This document shows, in pieces, positions 1-8,253 of a DNA stretch of 64,000 nt. Within the stretch, counting starts at the first letter, position 1, and each line of letters begins with the position of its first letter. Source of the DNA: Caldilineaceae bacterium. GTDB lineage: Bacteria; Chloroflexota; Anaerolineae; Caldilineales; Caldilineaceae. The DNA lies in the NCBI GenBank assembly GCA_022821545.1, contig JAJEDJ010000057.1:1-64000 (forward strand). The letters run 5' to 3'. Position numbers and translations under genes: made by a program. A model generated the notes under the pieces. The model was not told the DNA's origin. It saw only the letters and a program-made list of their open reading frames with translations, and did not search any database.

Positions 1-1410
1 TCAGAGAAGAACGAATCCTCGTGAGGGGATTGAAACATTCTTCTATAGGCGGGCATGTTGTCGGCGGCGGTGCATAAGCGTCAGAGAAGAACGAATCCTC
101 GTGAGGGGATTGAAACAGTATGTATAGGGTGGTTCACTATAGGGATCATAGGATAGGTCAGAGAAGAACGAATCCTCGTGAGGGGATTGAAACGAATGAC
201 AGATTCATTGCATACCCTCCGGTTGTGTGTGTCAGAGAAGAACGAATCCTCGTGAGGGGATTGAAACGCGTTTGGCACTTTGCTGTCCTTTCCGAGAGTG
301 AACGTCAGAGAAGAACGAATCCTCGTGAGGGGATTGAAACACACCCTCATCCTGCACAACCACCTTGTGCGGCGTGTAGTTTAGAGTCAGAGAAGAACGA
401 ATCCTCGTGAGGGGATTGAAACCGTACCAGTCATCGTTCTGTAGCCGACGGTACCGATGCGGTCAGAGAAGAACGAATCCTCGTGAGGGGATTGAAACGG
501 TTTCCAGTCGCGCAGAAAGTTATCAGCCCTATGACCGTCAGAGAAGAACGAATCCTCGTGAGGGGATTGAAACGCGGCCTTGTCCGGTGTAGGCGGATTC
601 TTGATAGCAGGTCAGAGAAGAACGAATCCTCGTGAGGGGATTGAAACGCTTCATTGTGTCTCCTATATCATGGGGCTGTCTGATAGCGTCAGAGAAGAAC
701 GAATCCTCGTGAGGGGATTGAAACACAGCATGTCCCGCGATACACCCTGGGGTTTCGCAGTTAGTCAGAGAAGAACGAATCCTCGTGAGGGGATTGAAAC
801 GTAGAATTCGATGTACATTGGTGGCTCCTACGTGAGTGGTCAGAGAAGAACGAATCCTCGTGAGGGGATTGAAACCAGCAGAAAAACGTCTGAAAACGTC
901 TCCTACTGCCTCCCGTCAGAGAAGAACGAATCCTCGTGAGGGGATTGAAACGCTGGATTATGAGCGTCTTTCGGCTGTTGAACAGCTTGGGTGTCAGAGA
1001 AGAACGAATCCTCGTGAGGGGATTGAAACTGATGGGTGCTGCAATATCCCATTGCCACCTGGGGCTTGGTCAGAGAAGAACGAATCCTCGTGAGGGGATT
1101 GAAACCGTATGATGGACAGAATCTCGTCCTTGTGCGATTTTATAGTGTCAGAGAAGAACGAATCCTCGTGAGGGGATTGAAACCTCCATGTATACGCCGG
1201 TGATTTCTGCGTAATGAGATACGTCAGAGAAGAACGAATCCTCGTGAGGGGATTGAAACTCGCATTGTGGGGTTTCCAGGTCTGTGACGACCTTTGCGTC
1301 AGAGAAGAACGAATCCTCGTGAGGGGATTGAAACGGTAATAGGGGCTGCTGCTGCTGCCCGAATCGAACACTTGTCAGAGAAGAACGAATCCTCGTGAGG
1401 GGATTGAAAC
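1..1410 (+). CRISPR. CRISPR array, 19 repeats and 18 spacers, open at the left edge
   Basis: A 37-bp repeat beginning GTCAGAGAAGAACGAATCC and ending GAGGGGATTGAAAC recurs 19 times without change; the first copy lacks only its first base because the window starts there. Repeat starts are 80, 157, 231, 304, 386, 462, 537, 611, 688, 764, 839, 915, 993, 1069, 1147, 1223, 1298 and 1374. Spacers are 36-45 bp and all differ. The repeat end ATTGAAAC resembles the crRNA 5' handle of many type I/III repeats, so transcription is inferred left to right with the leader beyond the window. The mutated final repeat at 1979 agrees with this polarity. No cas gene is visible, so the type cannot be assigned. Short open frames across the array are repeat artefacts. 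Confidence 0.98.
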
Positions 1411-1411
1411 C

Positions 1412-1579
1412 AACGCCGCCTTCGACGTGGACAAAATGCCGGAAGGCAATCGCGAGCTGATCAACAACATGCGTAAATGAGTCGCCGGTGACTACCCAAA
1501 CGCCAACGTAGGCGTCCTGGTCGCCGACGAACTGATGAAGCGCATAACAACCGGAATCGCCAGCAACCTGTTCTCCTAA
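1412..1579 (+). pseudogene. 3' fragment of an unknown gene inside the CRISPR array
   Basis: Directly after repeat 19 a frame reads NAAFDVDKMPEGNREL and then meets an in-frame TGA at 1478-1480. The same frame continues as VAGDYPNANVGVLVADELMK and ends in TAA at 1577-1579. Both halves look like one coherent protein tail, so this is probably a 5'-truncated gene with a nonsense mutation. A spacer joined to a second fragment is the alternative. It lies 10 bp upstream of the small gene at 1590 and looks like part of the same former operon, perhaps phage or plasmid derived. I do not recognise the family. Confidence 0.5.
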
Positions 1580-1589
1580 AGGAAAGCCA

Positions 1590-1955
1590 ATGGCAATAAC
1601 CGACGCCGACATCATTCTCCAGTATCAGTGCGCTTCGGCGGCCAAAGAAAAGTTAGAGGCCGCCGAGCGCCAAATCCGAAGGCTGGACGGGGAAACCGTC
1701 ACCGAATCCAGTCAGCATGACGATGAAGAGCTGCTCTATCAGTGCCTCGCGCTGCGCAACATAAGCCGTGGAGAGCTGGTCGTCGTCCACAGAGAGTCTC
1801 TGCTTACGCGCAAAATGCACCTCGCCAAAGCGAACGAGCTGCGCGCAGCCCGCGACAGACAGGACGCCAAGACCTTTTTCGGTCGCAGGCGCATCAAGCG
1901 TCGCAACAAGGAAAGAGCCCGTTATCTGGCGCAGAAACAGCGCAAACAAGCCTGA
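1590..1955 (+). CDS. small charged protein of unknown function within the CRISPR array
   Basis: A 121-residue open frame starts at ATG 1590, preceded by a good Shine-Dalgarno (AAAGGA) about 7 bp upstream. The N-terminal half (AAKEKLEAAERQIRRL) is probably helical or coiled coil. The C-terminal third is strongly basic (FFGRRRIKRRNKERARYLAQ), which suggests nucleic-acid or structural contacts, but this is inference. There is no signal peptide or membrane segment. It lies between the 19th CRISPR repeat and the final mutated repeat, on the same strand as a truncated upstream gene. A piece of a phage or plasmid operon is the simplest origin. I do not recognise a family. Confidence 0.5.
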   Translation: MAITDADIILQYQCASAAKEKLEAAERQIRRLDGETVTESSQHDDEELLYQCLALRNISRGELVVVHRESLLTRKMHLAKANELRAARDRQDAKTFFGRRRIKRRNKERARYLAQKQRKQA

Positions 1956-1978
1956 CCATCCAAATCCCAAAGGAGACC

Positions 1979-2015
1979 GTCAGAGAAGAACGAATCCTCA
2001 TGAGGGGATTGAAAC
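1979..2015 (+). CRISPR. terminal, mutated CRISPR repeat
   Basis: This 37-bp copy of the array repeat has a single change (CCTCATGAGG instead of CCTCGTGAGG). It lies 568 bp after the previous repeat and nothing repeat-like follows directly. A degenerate last repeat is the usual mark of the leader-distal end, so it supports the orientation given for the array. Confidence 0.9.
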
Positions 2016-2122
2016 GGTGTTACTGTGCGGCTTTGGCGGCGATCTGTGTGGTCATAACCTGCCCAATCCGCACACCTACCGTCGAATTACGACCTGGAAT
2101 AACCCAAAATCGTACCAAAAAA

Positions 2123-2275
2123 ATGCTTTTGAGCGGACATTGCGGACATATTTATGAACAAATTCATAAAAATACACCGTTTCTCGATGAAGTGTACGCA
2201 CAGATGCCTGATGTGTCAGAGGAAGAAATACAGAAAGAGATAGAAGAAGCGCTTGCCGCTGTACGTGGTAGATAG
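2123..2275 (+). pseudogene. antitoxin remnant upstream of a truncated PIN gene
   Basis: The frame from ATG 2123 encodes about 50 residues and ends DVSEEEIQKEIEEALAAVRGR. This acidic, helical tail resembles antitoxins that precede PIN-domain toxins of the VapBC/COG1569 kind. The stop is 2 bp before the ATG of the PIN fragment at 2278, which is typical toxin-antitoxin spacing. The upstream part carries no recognisable DNA-binding domain and the true start is unclear, so I treat it as a remnant. The link to a toxin-antitoxin system rests on the tail plus the adjacent PIN start. Confidence 0.45.
2151..2170. promoter_or_regulatory. perfect inverted repeat near the antitoxin remnant
   Basis: TTTATGAA (2151-2158) is followed, after a 4-bp CAAA loop, by its exact complement TTCATAAA (2163-2170). 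Such palindromes are common operators in self-regulated toxin-antitoxin modules. Here it lies inside the proposed antitoxin frame, so it may mark the original promoter with the real start further downstream. The role is inferred. Confidence 0.35.
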
Positions 2276-2277
2276 TG

Positions 2278-2412
2278 ATGAGGATTGTGTTGGATACAAA
2301 TGTCTGGGTCAGTGTTGCGAGACTCCTTTTTTTCACGCAAACTCTCGTAATCTCTCGTGGAACTCTCGTATACCTCTCGTACGAGCGCTCGACGTGCATA
2401 CGGCATGTGTAA
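2278..2412 (+). pseudogene. truncated PIN-domain (VapC-like) toxin
   Basis: The frame opens with MRIVLDTNVWVSV, the classic first strand of a PIN domain with its first catalytic aspartate. It then runs into unrelated low-complexity sequence and stops after 44 codons; a complete PIN toxin has about 130-150 residues and three or four acidic residues. The break coincides with four copies of the octamer CTCTCGTR around 2344-2381. The gene follows an antitoxin-like frame by 2 bp, so this is the surviving head of a VapBC-like operon. Confidence 0.6.
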
Positions 2413-2858
2413 GGAAGCATTTGCCCCGGTTTTGTAGGATTACCCCGACGATTTGTCTCCTCATTCAACCCAGTTTGAATCCCCTCCTCTAAACCACACG
2501 CTGCCAGGCTGGTTTGTGTTCTGAACCTGAAATGTGGAGGTTGGGGTGTTCGCTGCTGACAGTAGATCGCCCTTATGAAGCGCAGCGATAACGCCTTCAA
2601 CGACGATTTGGCTGTATTAGAACGATCCCGCCAGGAATCTGCGATGGGTCTGTAACAATGCAGGCGAATGACGGCTCGCTCCTGCCGCACGCCTCAACAG
2701 ACTTGGCAACTGTCAACGGACCCTCAAGACCAGCTTCCATCCTGCCCGCAGGCGTTCCAGGGGCGAGGAAAGAGGAAAAAATAACTGGAAAAGAATGACG
2801 TGTGAGAAAGAGCTTTGACTTGTCCGCTCGGGGCGGGGATGCTCTGTGTGCGAGCGGC
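2413..2858. other. 446-bp gap with no supportable gene
   Basis: The gap lies between the toxin remnant and the convergent DUF58 gene. Open frames exist on both strands but none has a recognisable motif or ribosome binding site. GTTTGAATCCCCTC at 2473-2486 matches the reverse complement of the CRISPR repeat end in 13 of 14 positions but does not extend further. Confidence 0.6.
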
Positions 2859-4160
2859 TTACAGGCTGGCGATTTCGGGCCGCTGGTCGCCGTTGTTGGG
2901 GCGGCCGAGGACGGCGCCGATGTCGTCGCCGCGCTGCACCTGGTAGGTGGGGATGTTGGAGAGGGCGAGTTCGTGGAACATCTCCTGGTAGGACGCCTGG
3001 CCGCCAAAGGTTGAGCCGTCGACGACAACCGCGACGCTATGCACGCCGCGGCGCCGGATTTCGCGCAGGGCCCGCACCCATTCGGGGTCGGGGTCCGCCG
3101 TGATGGCCAGGATCATGTCGTTGCGGTTGAGCCGAACACCCTCGGTCACCAGCAGCTGGTCGAAGGGGATGCTTCCCTCTGCCGAGACGACGGCGAGCGC
3201 TTCCAGCATCTTGCGCATCTGGCGCTCCCCCCGATCGATCTGCAGGAGATAGCGCTGTGCGCCGTGCCAGATGAGGCCGACGGCCCGGTTCCGAAGCAGG
3301 AAGTAGCGGGCGATGCTGGCCGCTGCCGTCACCGCGTACTCGAGCGTGCTGGGGGCCAGTTCCAGGGCATCGTCCCGTTTGCGGCCGCTGAGGCCGAAGA
3401 CGCCCGCTTCCGGGGGCGACAGCCTCCACGGCAGGCTGTGCGCGGCGCGGCTGTGCAGATCGAGAAAGAGCCAGATATCGGCCGACGGGTCGAGCTCGAA
3501 CTCTCTCGTCATCAGCCGGCCGGTGCGGGCGGTGGTCAGCCAGTGGATGCGGTTGAAGCTGTCGCCGGGCGCGTATTCCCGGATGCCGGCCACGTTGGTG
3601 GTGATGTATTGGGCGCGGCGGCTGAGGGCTTCGCCGCCGGCGAGGTCGGCGGCAGGAGGCTGAAACGCGGAGAGAGTGACCGTTGCGGGATAGACGATCA
3701 GGTCGCTCGTCTGGCTCAGCGTCTGGTTGATGGAGAAGAGGCCCAGGGGGTCGCCGCTGAGGAGACGCATTGGGCCCAGGCGGTAATAGCCGCGCTGCTG
3801 GCAGTAGGTGCGCACCTGCCAGCGATGGCGGGCGCGGCCCTGCAGATGGTTGACGACCCGGCTGGCGCCGTGGAAGGGCACCGTCGAAAAGTCTCGCACT
3901 TCGAGCCAGAGTTTGGGCAGCCGTCCCTGGTTGCGCACCTCAAAACTCTCTTCAAAGTGCTGTCCCACCTGGCTGCGGCGAGCGCGGGTATGGCGATTGA
4001 TATGAATGGCGCGCGTGCTGGTCCAGGACCAGAAATAGCTGAGCGCGAGGATGCCGCTTATGAGGTAGGCGAGATTGAAGGCGAGCGGGCGCCCACTGTT
4101 GAGCGCGAAGCCCCAGGAGGTGACGAGAGCGGCGAGCAGGAAGATGAGGCGTGAAGACAT
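2859..4160 (-). CDS. DUF58 domain protein, MoxR partner
   Basis: A 433-residue protein. Two hydrophobic N-terminal segments (about residues 5-20 and 28-45) anchor it in the membrane, followed by a beta-rich region and the DUF58 core. The core contains the family signature GIREYAPGDSFNRIHW (about residues 190-207) and a von Willebrand A-like segment (DIWLFLDLHSRA). DUF58 proteins usually sit beside MoxR ATPases and are thought to act with them as a chaperone-like pair for assembling other proteins. The moxR gene lies 73 bp upstream on the same strand, so an operon is likely. No transglutaminase-like gene, a frequent third member, is adjacent. Confidence 0.9.
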   Translation of the reverse strand: MSSRLIFLLAALVTSWGFALNSGRPLAFNLAYLISGILALSYFWSWTSTRAIHINRHTRARRSQVGQHFEESFEVRNQGRLPKLWLEVRDFSTVPFHGASRVVNHLQGRARHRWQVRTYCQQRGYYRLGPMRLLSGDPLGLFSINQTLSQTSDLIVYPATVTLSAFQPPAADLAGGEALSRRAQYITTNVAGIREYAPGDSFNRIHWLTTARTGRLMTREFELDPSADIWLFLDLHSRAAHSLPWRLSPPEAGVFGLSGRKRDDALELAPSTLEYAVTAAASIARYFLLRNRAVGLIWHGAQRYLLQIDRGERQMRKMLEALAVVSAEGSIPFDQLLVTEGVRLNRNDMILAITADPDPEWVRALREIRRRGVHSVAVVVDGSTFGGQASYQEMFHELALSNIPTYQVQRGDDIGAVLGRPNNGDQRPEIASL

Positions 4161-4170
4161 AGGCGGAGCG

Positions 4171-4195
4171 TGAGGGGTGAGGAGTGAGGCGAGAG
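4171..4195. repeat. purine-rich GTGAGGAGTGAGG-type dispersed repeat
   Basis: A G/A-rich tract with GTGAGG units occupies the short gap between moxR and the DUF58 gene. The same motif family recurs near 12270, 14966, 25101, 47640 and 51092. Confidence 0.6.
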
Positions 4196-4233
4196 TAGCT
4201 CTCTGAAATCCATCCCCTTTCCCTCTCTGATGT

Positions 4234-5187
4234 TCAGCCGGCTCTTACGCGGCTGCCTGGCACGGGTGTATGGGCGAGCGCGTCCTCAATAACTTGTGCG
4301 GCGTCTACATTCTTGATGCGGGCGGAAGGGCTGACGATGAGCCTGTGGGCGAGCGTCGACTCGGCCAGGAGTTTGACATCGTCGGGCAGCACATATTCGC
4401 GCCCGTCGATTGCGGCCCAGGCGCGGGCCGCGCGAAAGAGGGCCAGACTGCCGCGCGGGCTGGCGCCGAGGTAGACGTCGGGATGATCGCGGGTTGTGGA
4501 GACAAGGTCGACAATATACTCCTTGACGCTGTCGTCGACATACATGTCGCGCACGGCCTCCTGGGCCTTTGAGAGCTCTTCGACGGAGACGGTTCTCTCC
4601 AGAGCCTCGATGGGATGCGTCAACGCCTGCAGTCCGAGGATATTGACCTCGTGCGCCTTCAGCGGGTAGCCCAGTCTGATCCGCATCAGGAAGCGGTCTA
4701 CTTGCGCTTCCGGCAGGGGAAAGGTGCCCTCGTATTCGATCGGGTTCTGGGTGGCGAGCACGAGAAACGGCCGCGCCATGTCATACGTGGTGCCGTCGAC
4801 GGTGACCTGCCGCTCCTCCATCGCTTCCAGGAGGGCGGACTGTGTCTTGGGCGTCGCGCGGTTGATCTCGTCGGAGAGAACGATCTGGGCCATGATCGGG
4901 CCGGGCCGGAATTCAAATTCCAGCGTCTTCTGATTGAAAACGCTGACACCGGTGACGTCGCTGGGCAGCATGTCGGGCGTAAACTGAATGCGGCGGTAGG
5001 TGCTGCCAACAGTGCGGGCGATTGCCCTGGCCAGCATTGTCTTGCCGACGCCGGGGACATCTTCAATCAGGAGGTGGCCCTCGCACAGCAAAGCCACCAC
5101 GGTCATGCGGACTTCGCGGTCCTTGCCGATGATGACCTTCTCGACGTTGGCGATAATGCGATTGGCGACGGCTTGCACTTCTTGCAT
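4234..5187 (-). CDS. MoxR family AAA+ ATPase
   Basis: A 317-residue AAA+ ATPase of normal length for the family. Walker A is EDVPGVGKTMLARAIA (about residues 42-57). Walker B is VLSDEINRATPKTQSALLEAMEE (about 107-129), with the MoxR signature ATQNPIEYEGTFPLPEAQVDRF following. The C-terminal lid holds SPRGSLALFRAARAWA. The start at 5187 has the Shine-Dalgarno GAGGAA. MoxR ATPases couple ATP hydrolysis to remodelling of partner proteins, usually together with the DUF58 protein encoded next. The first gene of a two-gene minus-strand operon. Confidence 0.93.
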   Translation of the reverse strand: MQEVQAVANRIIANVEKVIIGKDREVRMTVVALLCEGHLLIEDVPGVGKTMLARAIARTVGSTYRRIQFTPDMLPSDVTGVSVFNQKTLEFEFRPGPIMAQIVLSDEINRATPKTQSALLEAMEERQVTVDGTTYDMARPFLVLATQNPIEYEGTFPLPEAQVDRFLMRIRLGYPLKAHEVNILGLQALTHPIEALERTVSVEELSKAQEAVRDMYVDDSVKEYIVDLVSTTRDHPDVYLGASPRGSLALFRAARAWAAIDGREYVLPDDVKLLAESTLAHRLIVSPSARIKNVDAAQVIEDALAHTPVPGSRVRAG

Positions 5188-5582
5188 GGGGTTTCCTCTT
5201 GTCAGCTGTTCATGGCGAGAGGTTCGCGGTTAACAGGATTCCCGCCGCAGGGAAGGCGCCCTTTGGTTTTGCGCGTTCTCACCGCGGGACGCCAGGCGGG
5301 CAGATTACTAGATTATGACGCATCCTGAGCGCAAAGCGTGTACGCCAGGCTCCAAAGTCGTCGACTTTGGCGACCTATTATGCAGTTCAGACGGGATTTG
5401 GCTCAATGACGATGCATCCGCATTGCCGAATCGGACGAAATTCGAGTCTAGTTTACAGCACGTGCGGTCAGAAAGACAATCCGCCGGCAGCTGCAAACGC
5501 CGGCAACTTTGTCGTCGGCGGCTGCTGGTCGCATCTCCCGACCGCTAGTCACCGGTTGTGAACGGCTGTATAATGACCCCTT
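5188..5582. other. 395-bp divergent intergenic region with a palindrome
   Basis: The region separates moxR (minus) from the gene at 5583 (plus), so it must hold divergent promoters. CCAAAGTC (5352-5359) and GACTTTGG (5363-5370) form a perfect 8-bp inverted repeat with a 3-bp loop, a possible operator. No coding sequence or RNA gene is visible. Confidence 0.5.
5546..5574 (+). promoter_or_regulatory. sigma-70 type promoter giving a leaderless transcript
   Basis: A perfect -10 hexamer TATAAT (5569-5574) lies 17 bp after TAGTCA (5546-5551; 4 of 6 matches to TTGACA). Transcription would start around 5581, within 2 bases of the ATG at 5583. There is no Shine-Dalgarno sequence, so the mRNA is predicted to be leaderless. 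Confidence 0.6.
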
Positions 5583-8180
5583 ATGGAGTTGCACGACTAT
5601 CCCCGCCCTGAAGATGATACAGGTATCGGCGTCCACTGGTGCGTCGGTGTGAGCGCGGCGGCGCTTGAGATGGTGGAAGCGTTCTGGCTGCGGGAACTGA
5701 TCGAATTGGGCGTGAAGTGGGTCAAAATTGCGGACCAGCGCGGCGCGCTGCAGCTGTCGAAAGCGCTGCTCGCTGCGCGCATCATGCCCATCGTTCAGGT
5801 CGTGCGGGAGACCGCGGGCCCGGGCCCTCTCCTGGCCGCAGAGTTGGCGGAGGTGGAGAGGCTGGTCGCCGCCGGTGTGCGCTACTTTGAGCTCGACGGC
5901 GAACCGGACGGGGCGGCTTTCTGGGGGCGGGCGAGGCTGCCGGACGATGCGCTCGCGGCGACGGCGCGGGCAGCCGCGGCCAATATGCAAGCCGTTCTGG
6001 AACGGGGCGGTTTGCCGGCGGTCCCGGCGCTGACGCCCGAAGGGGACTGGCCGCTGCTGGAGGAGATCGCACGGGCCGGAGGTGAAGCGCTGTTCGACCA
6101 ACCGGTCTGGCTCGCGGTCCACAACTATTCCGGCAACCGTCCGCCGCACTATCCCGATGACGCGGCCCGCACTGAAGGCGCGCCGCAGCCCCAGTTGCAG
6201 TCGCAGCGCACGCACTGGCGGGCGTTTGAACGGCTGAACGAAGAGGTCGTGCAGTTGATTGGCCGCAGCCTGCCGGTCCTCTCGACGGCGAACGGCTACT
6301 TGATCAACGAAGACGCGGACCCGCGCTACCCTGCGACGACGACGGCGCTGCATACAGAACAGACACTCGAGATCTGCCGGGCGATGATGGGCACGGGCCG
6401 CCGCACGCCGCCCGCGCCGGACTACTACTTTTGCACCGCCTTCTGGTTGCTGGCGCACAGTGCGCTGGAGGGCGAGGGCGCCGTGGACGAGCGGAGCGCC
6501 TGGTACAGCCCGCTCCATCTGGCGCAAGGGCGGGGAGAGAGCGGGGAGGGAAGACCGCATTCGCTGCCGGCGGGGCGGGCCCCCGTTGCTGAGACGTTCG
6601 GCTGGTCGACGCTCCCCATCGTCCCCCTGCTCAAGACGGAGCCCAAACGGCCAAGGGCGCTTGCAGGGCAAAACGAAGGCGCGCCTCAGGCCCCGGTCGC
6701 CGCTTCGCTCCACGGACTCCGGCCAGCGGGGAATACTGTCTTGAGCGGCAAAGTACGCGGCGGAGCAGGCGCGCAGGTCCGCCTTACGCACAGTGACGGC
6801 TTCGCTTACGAAACGATCGCCAGAACGAGCGGCGTCTACCGCTTTGTGGACCTGCCGGCGGGCCATTACAGCCTGGAGGTGACCGACCCGGCGGGCAGCC
6901 GCGTCGAAGCGCTCGAACTTGGGCCGGCCCAGGAGCTGGTCTGTGACCTGACGGCTTACGGATGGGGTTTTGAGATCGAACAGCGCACTGTGCTGGATGA
7001 TGGCATGTTGATCTGCGACGTGGAATTTCTGCCCAATCCGGCAAGTGCGGAGAGCGGGACCGATGAAGGGGGGCGGCGGACGCGCCCGCCCGCGCTGCGT
7101 ATCAGCGACGGCGAACAGAAGAGCTGGGTCGTGCCGCTGGCGCGTAGCAGCCATGCCCAGACAGCCCAGTGCGAGACGGGGCCGCTGGCGGCCGGCAGCT
7201 ACCAGCTGGAGATACTGGGGCTGCCGGACAGCGGTCCGACGCCCCTGAAATGCGAGGTCTCGATTGAGGTGGGAATGGAGACCCATCTGCTCTTTGCCTA
7301 CTCTTATGATGAAAAGAGGGCCGCTCCGCGGGCGTCGGAGATCAGCGGCAGCGTGGAGGGCGGGCAGGGCTGCACCGTGCGGCTGCGGGCCGAGGAGCCT
7401 GAAGGGGGGCCGGGCGAGCGTCTGGCGGAAGTGGACGCGGATGGCGCCTATCTCTTCAGCGGCCTGCCGGCCGGCAGATACTTTCTGGATGTGAAACAGA
7501 GGCGCCTGCTTAACTGGCCGCGCCCGCTTGTTTTGGATGGGCGCAACAAGCCCCGCTGCGACCTCATCCTCCTGCCGGAAGAGGCGCTGCCTCCGCTGCC
7601 GGAGCCTGCGTCGCTGCACGGCCAAATGCAGCCGCAGGGACCGCTGCAGCCGGGAACCGCTGGCGCGTCTGCGCGCGCCAGGCAGCCGCTGGGAAGCTCG
7701 CGGCCTTCGCAGCAGGTGGCGCTGGTGGGCGCGCACAGGCAGCGCTACGTAACCCGGGTGGAACCTTCGGGTGAGTTCAGGTTCGAGAGCCTCCCGGCCG
7801 GCGACTACGACCTCTACGCTGAAGGTTCCGGGAGTTGGGGGATTCACCTCGACGCGGGTGACCGGCTCAGCATCCAGTTGTGGCAGACGGAGGAAGGATG
7901 GCGCCGGCAGACGCGCATCCAGACGGGCGCGTCTGCGCCGGGGATGATCCGCGTGCAGTGGGCGGGGCGGGCCGATCTGACGATCATCGTGACCGGCGCC
8001 GACAGCGGCATGGAAGAGCTGGCCGCCAGCGAGCCCGGAGAGGCAGAGCCGTCCAGCCGCGCCGACTTCGGGCCGTTCCCGCCCGGCGCCTACCTGGTCC
8101 ACTGCCCGGAGCTGGCGATCAGCGCCGAGCTGGATCTGGCCGCGGGCGAGGCGGCGGTGGTCTCTTTTGTGGGTTTTTAG
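5583..8180 (+). CDS. large protein, TIM-barrel-like N-terminus with carboxypeptidase-regulatory-like repeats
   Basis: An 865-residue protein without a signal peptide. Residues 1-300 (GIGVHWCVGV; VKWVKIAD; FELDGEPDG; VWLAVHNYSGNRPPH) resemble a glycoside-hydrolase-like barrel fold, with no catalytic pair I can assign. From about residue 380 onward there are three copies of a beta-sandwich module of the carboxypeptidase-regulatory or prealbumin-like kind, each ending in a LPAG(H/R/D)Y turn (GVYRFVDLPAGHYSLEV, GAYLFSGLPAGRYFLDV, GEFRFESLPAGDYDLY). These modules are common in surface and carbohydrate-related proteins. It is followed 73 bp later by a sugar-binding lipoprotein gene. The long open frame antisense to it is a high-GC artefact. 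Function unknown. Confidence 0.75.
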   Translation: MELHDYPRPEDDTGIGVHWCVGVSAAALEMVEAFWLRELIELGVKWVKIADQRGALQLSKALLAARIMPIVQVVRETAGPGPLLAAELAEVERLVAAGVRYFELDGEPDGAAFWGRARLPDDALAATARAAAANMQAVLERGGLPAVPALTPEGDWPLLEEIARAGGEALFDQPVWLAVHNYSGNRPPHYPDDAARTEGAPQPQLQSQRTHWRAFERLNEEVVQLIGRSLPVLSTANGYLINEDADPRYPATTTALHTEQTLEICRAMMGTGRRTPPAPDYYFCTAFWLLAHSALEGEGAVDERSAWYSPLHLAQGRGESGEGRPHSLPAGRAPVAETFGWSTLPIVPLLKTEPKRPRALAGQNEGAPQAPVAASLHGLRPAGNTVLSGKVRGGAGAQVRLTHSDGFAYETIARTSGVYRFVDLPAGHYSLEVTDPAGSRVEALELGPAQELVCDLTAYGWGFEIEQRTVLDDGMLICDVEFLPNPASAESGTDEGGRRTRPPALRISDGEQKSWVVPLARSSHAQTAQCETGPLAAGSYQLEILGLPDSGPTPLKCEVSIEVGMETHLLFAYSYDEKRAAPRASEISGSVEGGQGCTVRLRAEEPEGGPGERLAEVDADGAYLFSGLPAGRYFLDVKQRRLLNWPRPLVLDGRNKPRCDLILLPEEALPPLPEPASLHGQMQPQGPLQPGTAGASARARQPLGSSRPSQQVALVGAHRQRYVTRVEPSGEFRFESLPAGDYDLYAEGSGSWGIHLDAGDRLSIQLWQTEEGWRRQTRIQTGASAPGMIRVQWAGRADLTIIVTGADSGMEELAASEPGEAEPSSRADFGPFPPGAYLVHCPELAISAELDLAAGEAAVVSFVGF

Positions 8181-8238
8181 TTTGAAGCGGCCCATGCAGT
8201 CGTATTTGGAGTAGAGTATTGCGAACGATTATTGGACC

Positions 8239-8244
8239 TATACT
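8239..8244 (+). promoter_or_regulatory. candidate -10 element for the solute-binding lipoprotein
   Basis: TATACT lies so that transcription would start near 8251, three bases before ATG 8254. No Shine-Dalgarno is present. The -35 region is weak, so this call depends on the -10 box and the similar leaderless layout at 5583. Confidence 0.35.
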
Positions 8245-8253
8245 GTGGTTCAG

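Noticed and set aside
81..1371. Open frames on both strands across the CRISPR array
   Set aside because: They are translations of the repeat (recurring TNPREGIET or SIPSRGF peptides) and not genes.
1478..1480. TGA read through as an amino acid in the fragment at 1412-1579
   Set aside because: All intact genes in the window use the standard code with TGA as stop, and the gene is already 5'-truncated, so a simple nonsense mutation is more likely.
2473..2486. Reverse-oriented CRISPR repeat fragment GTTTGAATCCCCTC
   Set aside because: 13 of 14 bases match the complement of the repeat end, but the remaining 23 positions do not, so chance cannot be excluded.
2076..2690. 204-codon open frame on the minus strand
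   Set aside because: No motif, no ribosome binding site, and it overlaps the better supported toxin-antitoxin remnant on the plus strand.
5448..8195. 915-codon open frame antisense to the large gene at 5583
   Set aside because: An artefact of high G+C at third codon positions; the amino acid pattern is Arg/Pro/Ala-rich and has no family features, while the plus strand has clear modules.
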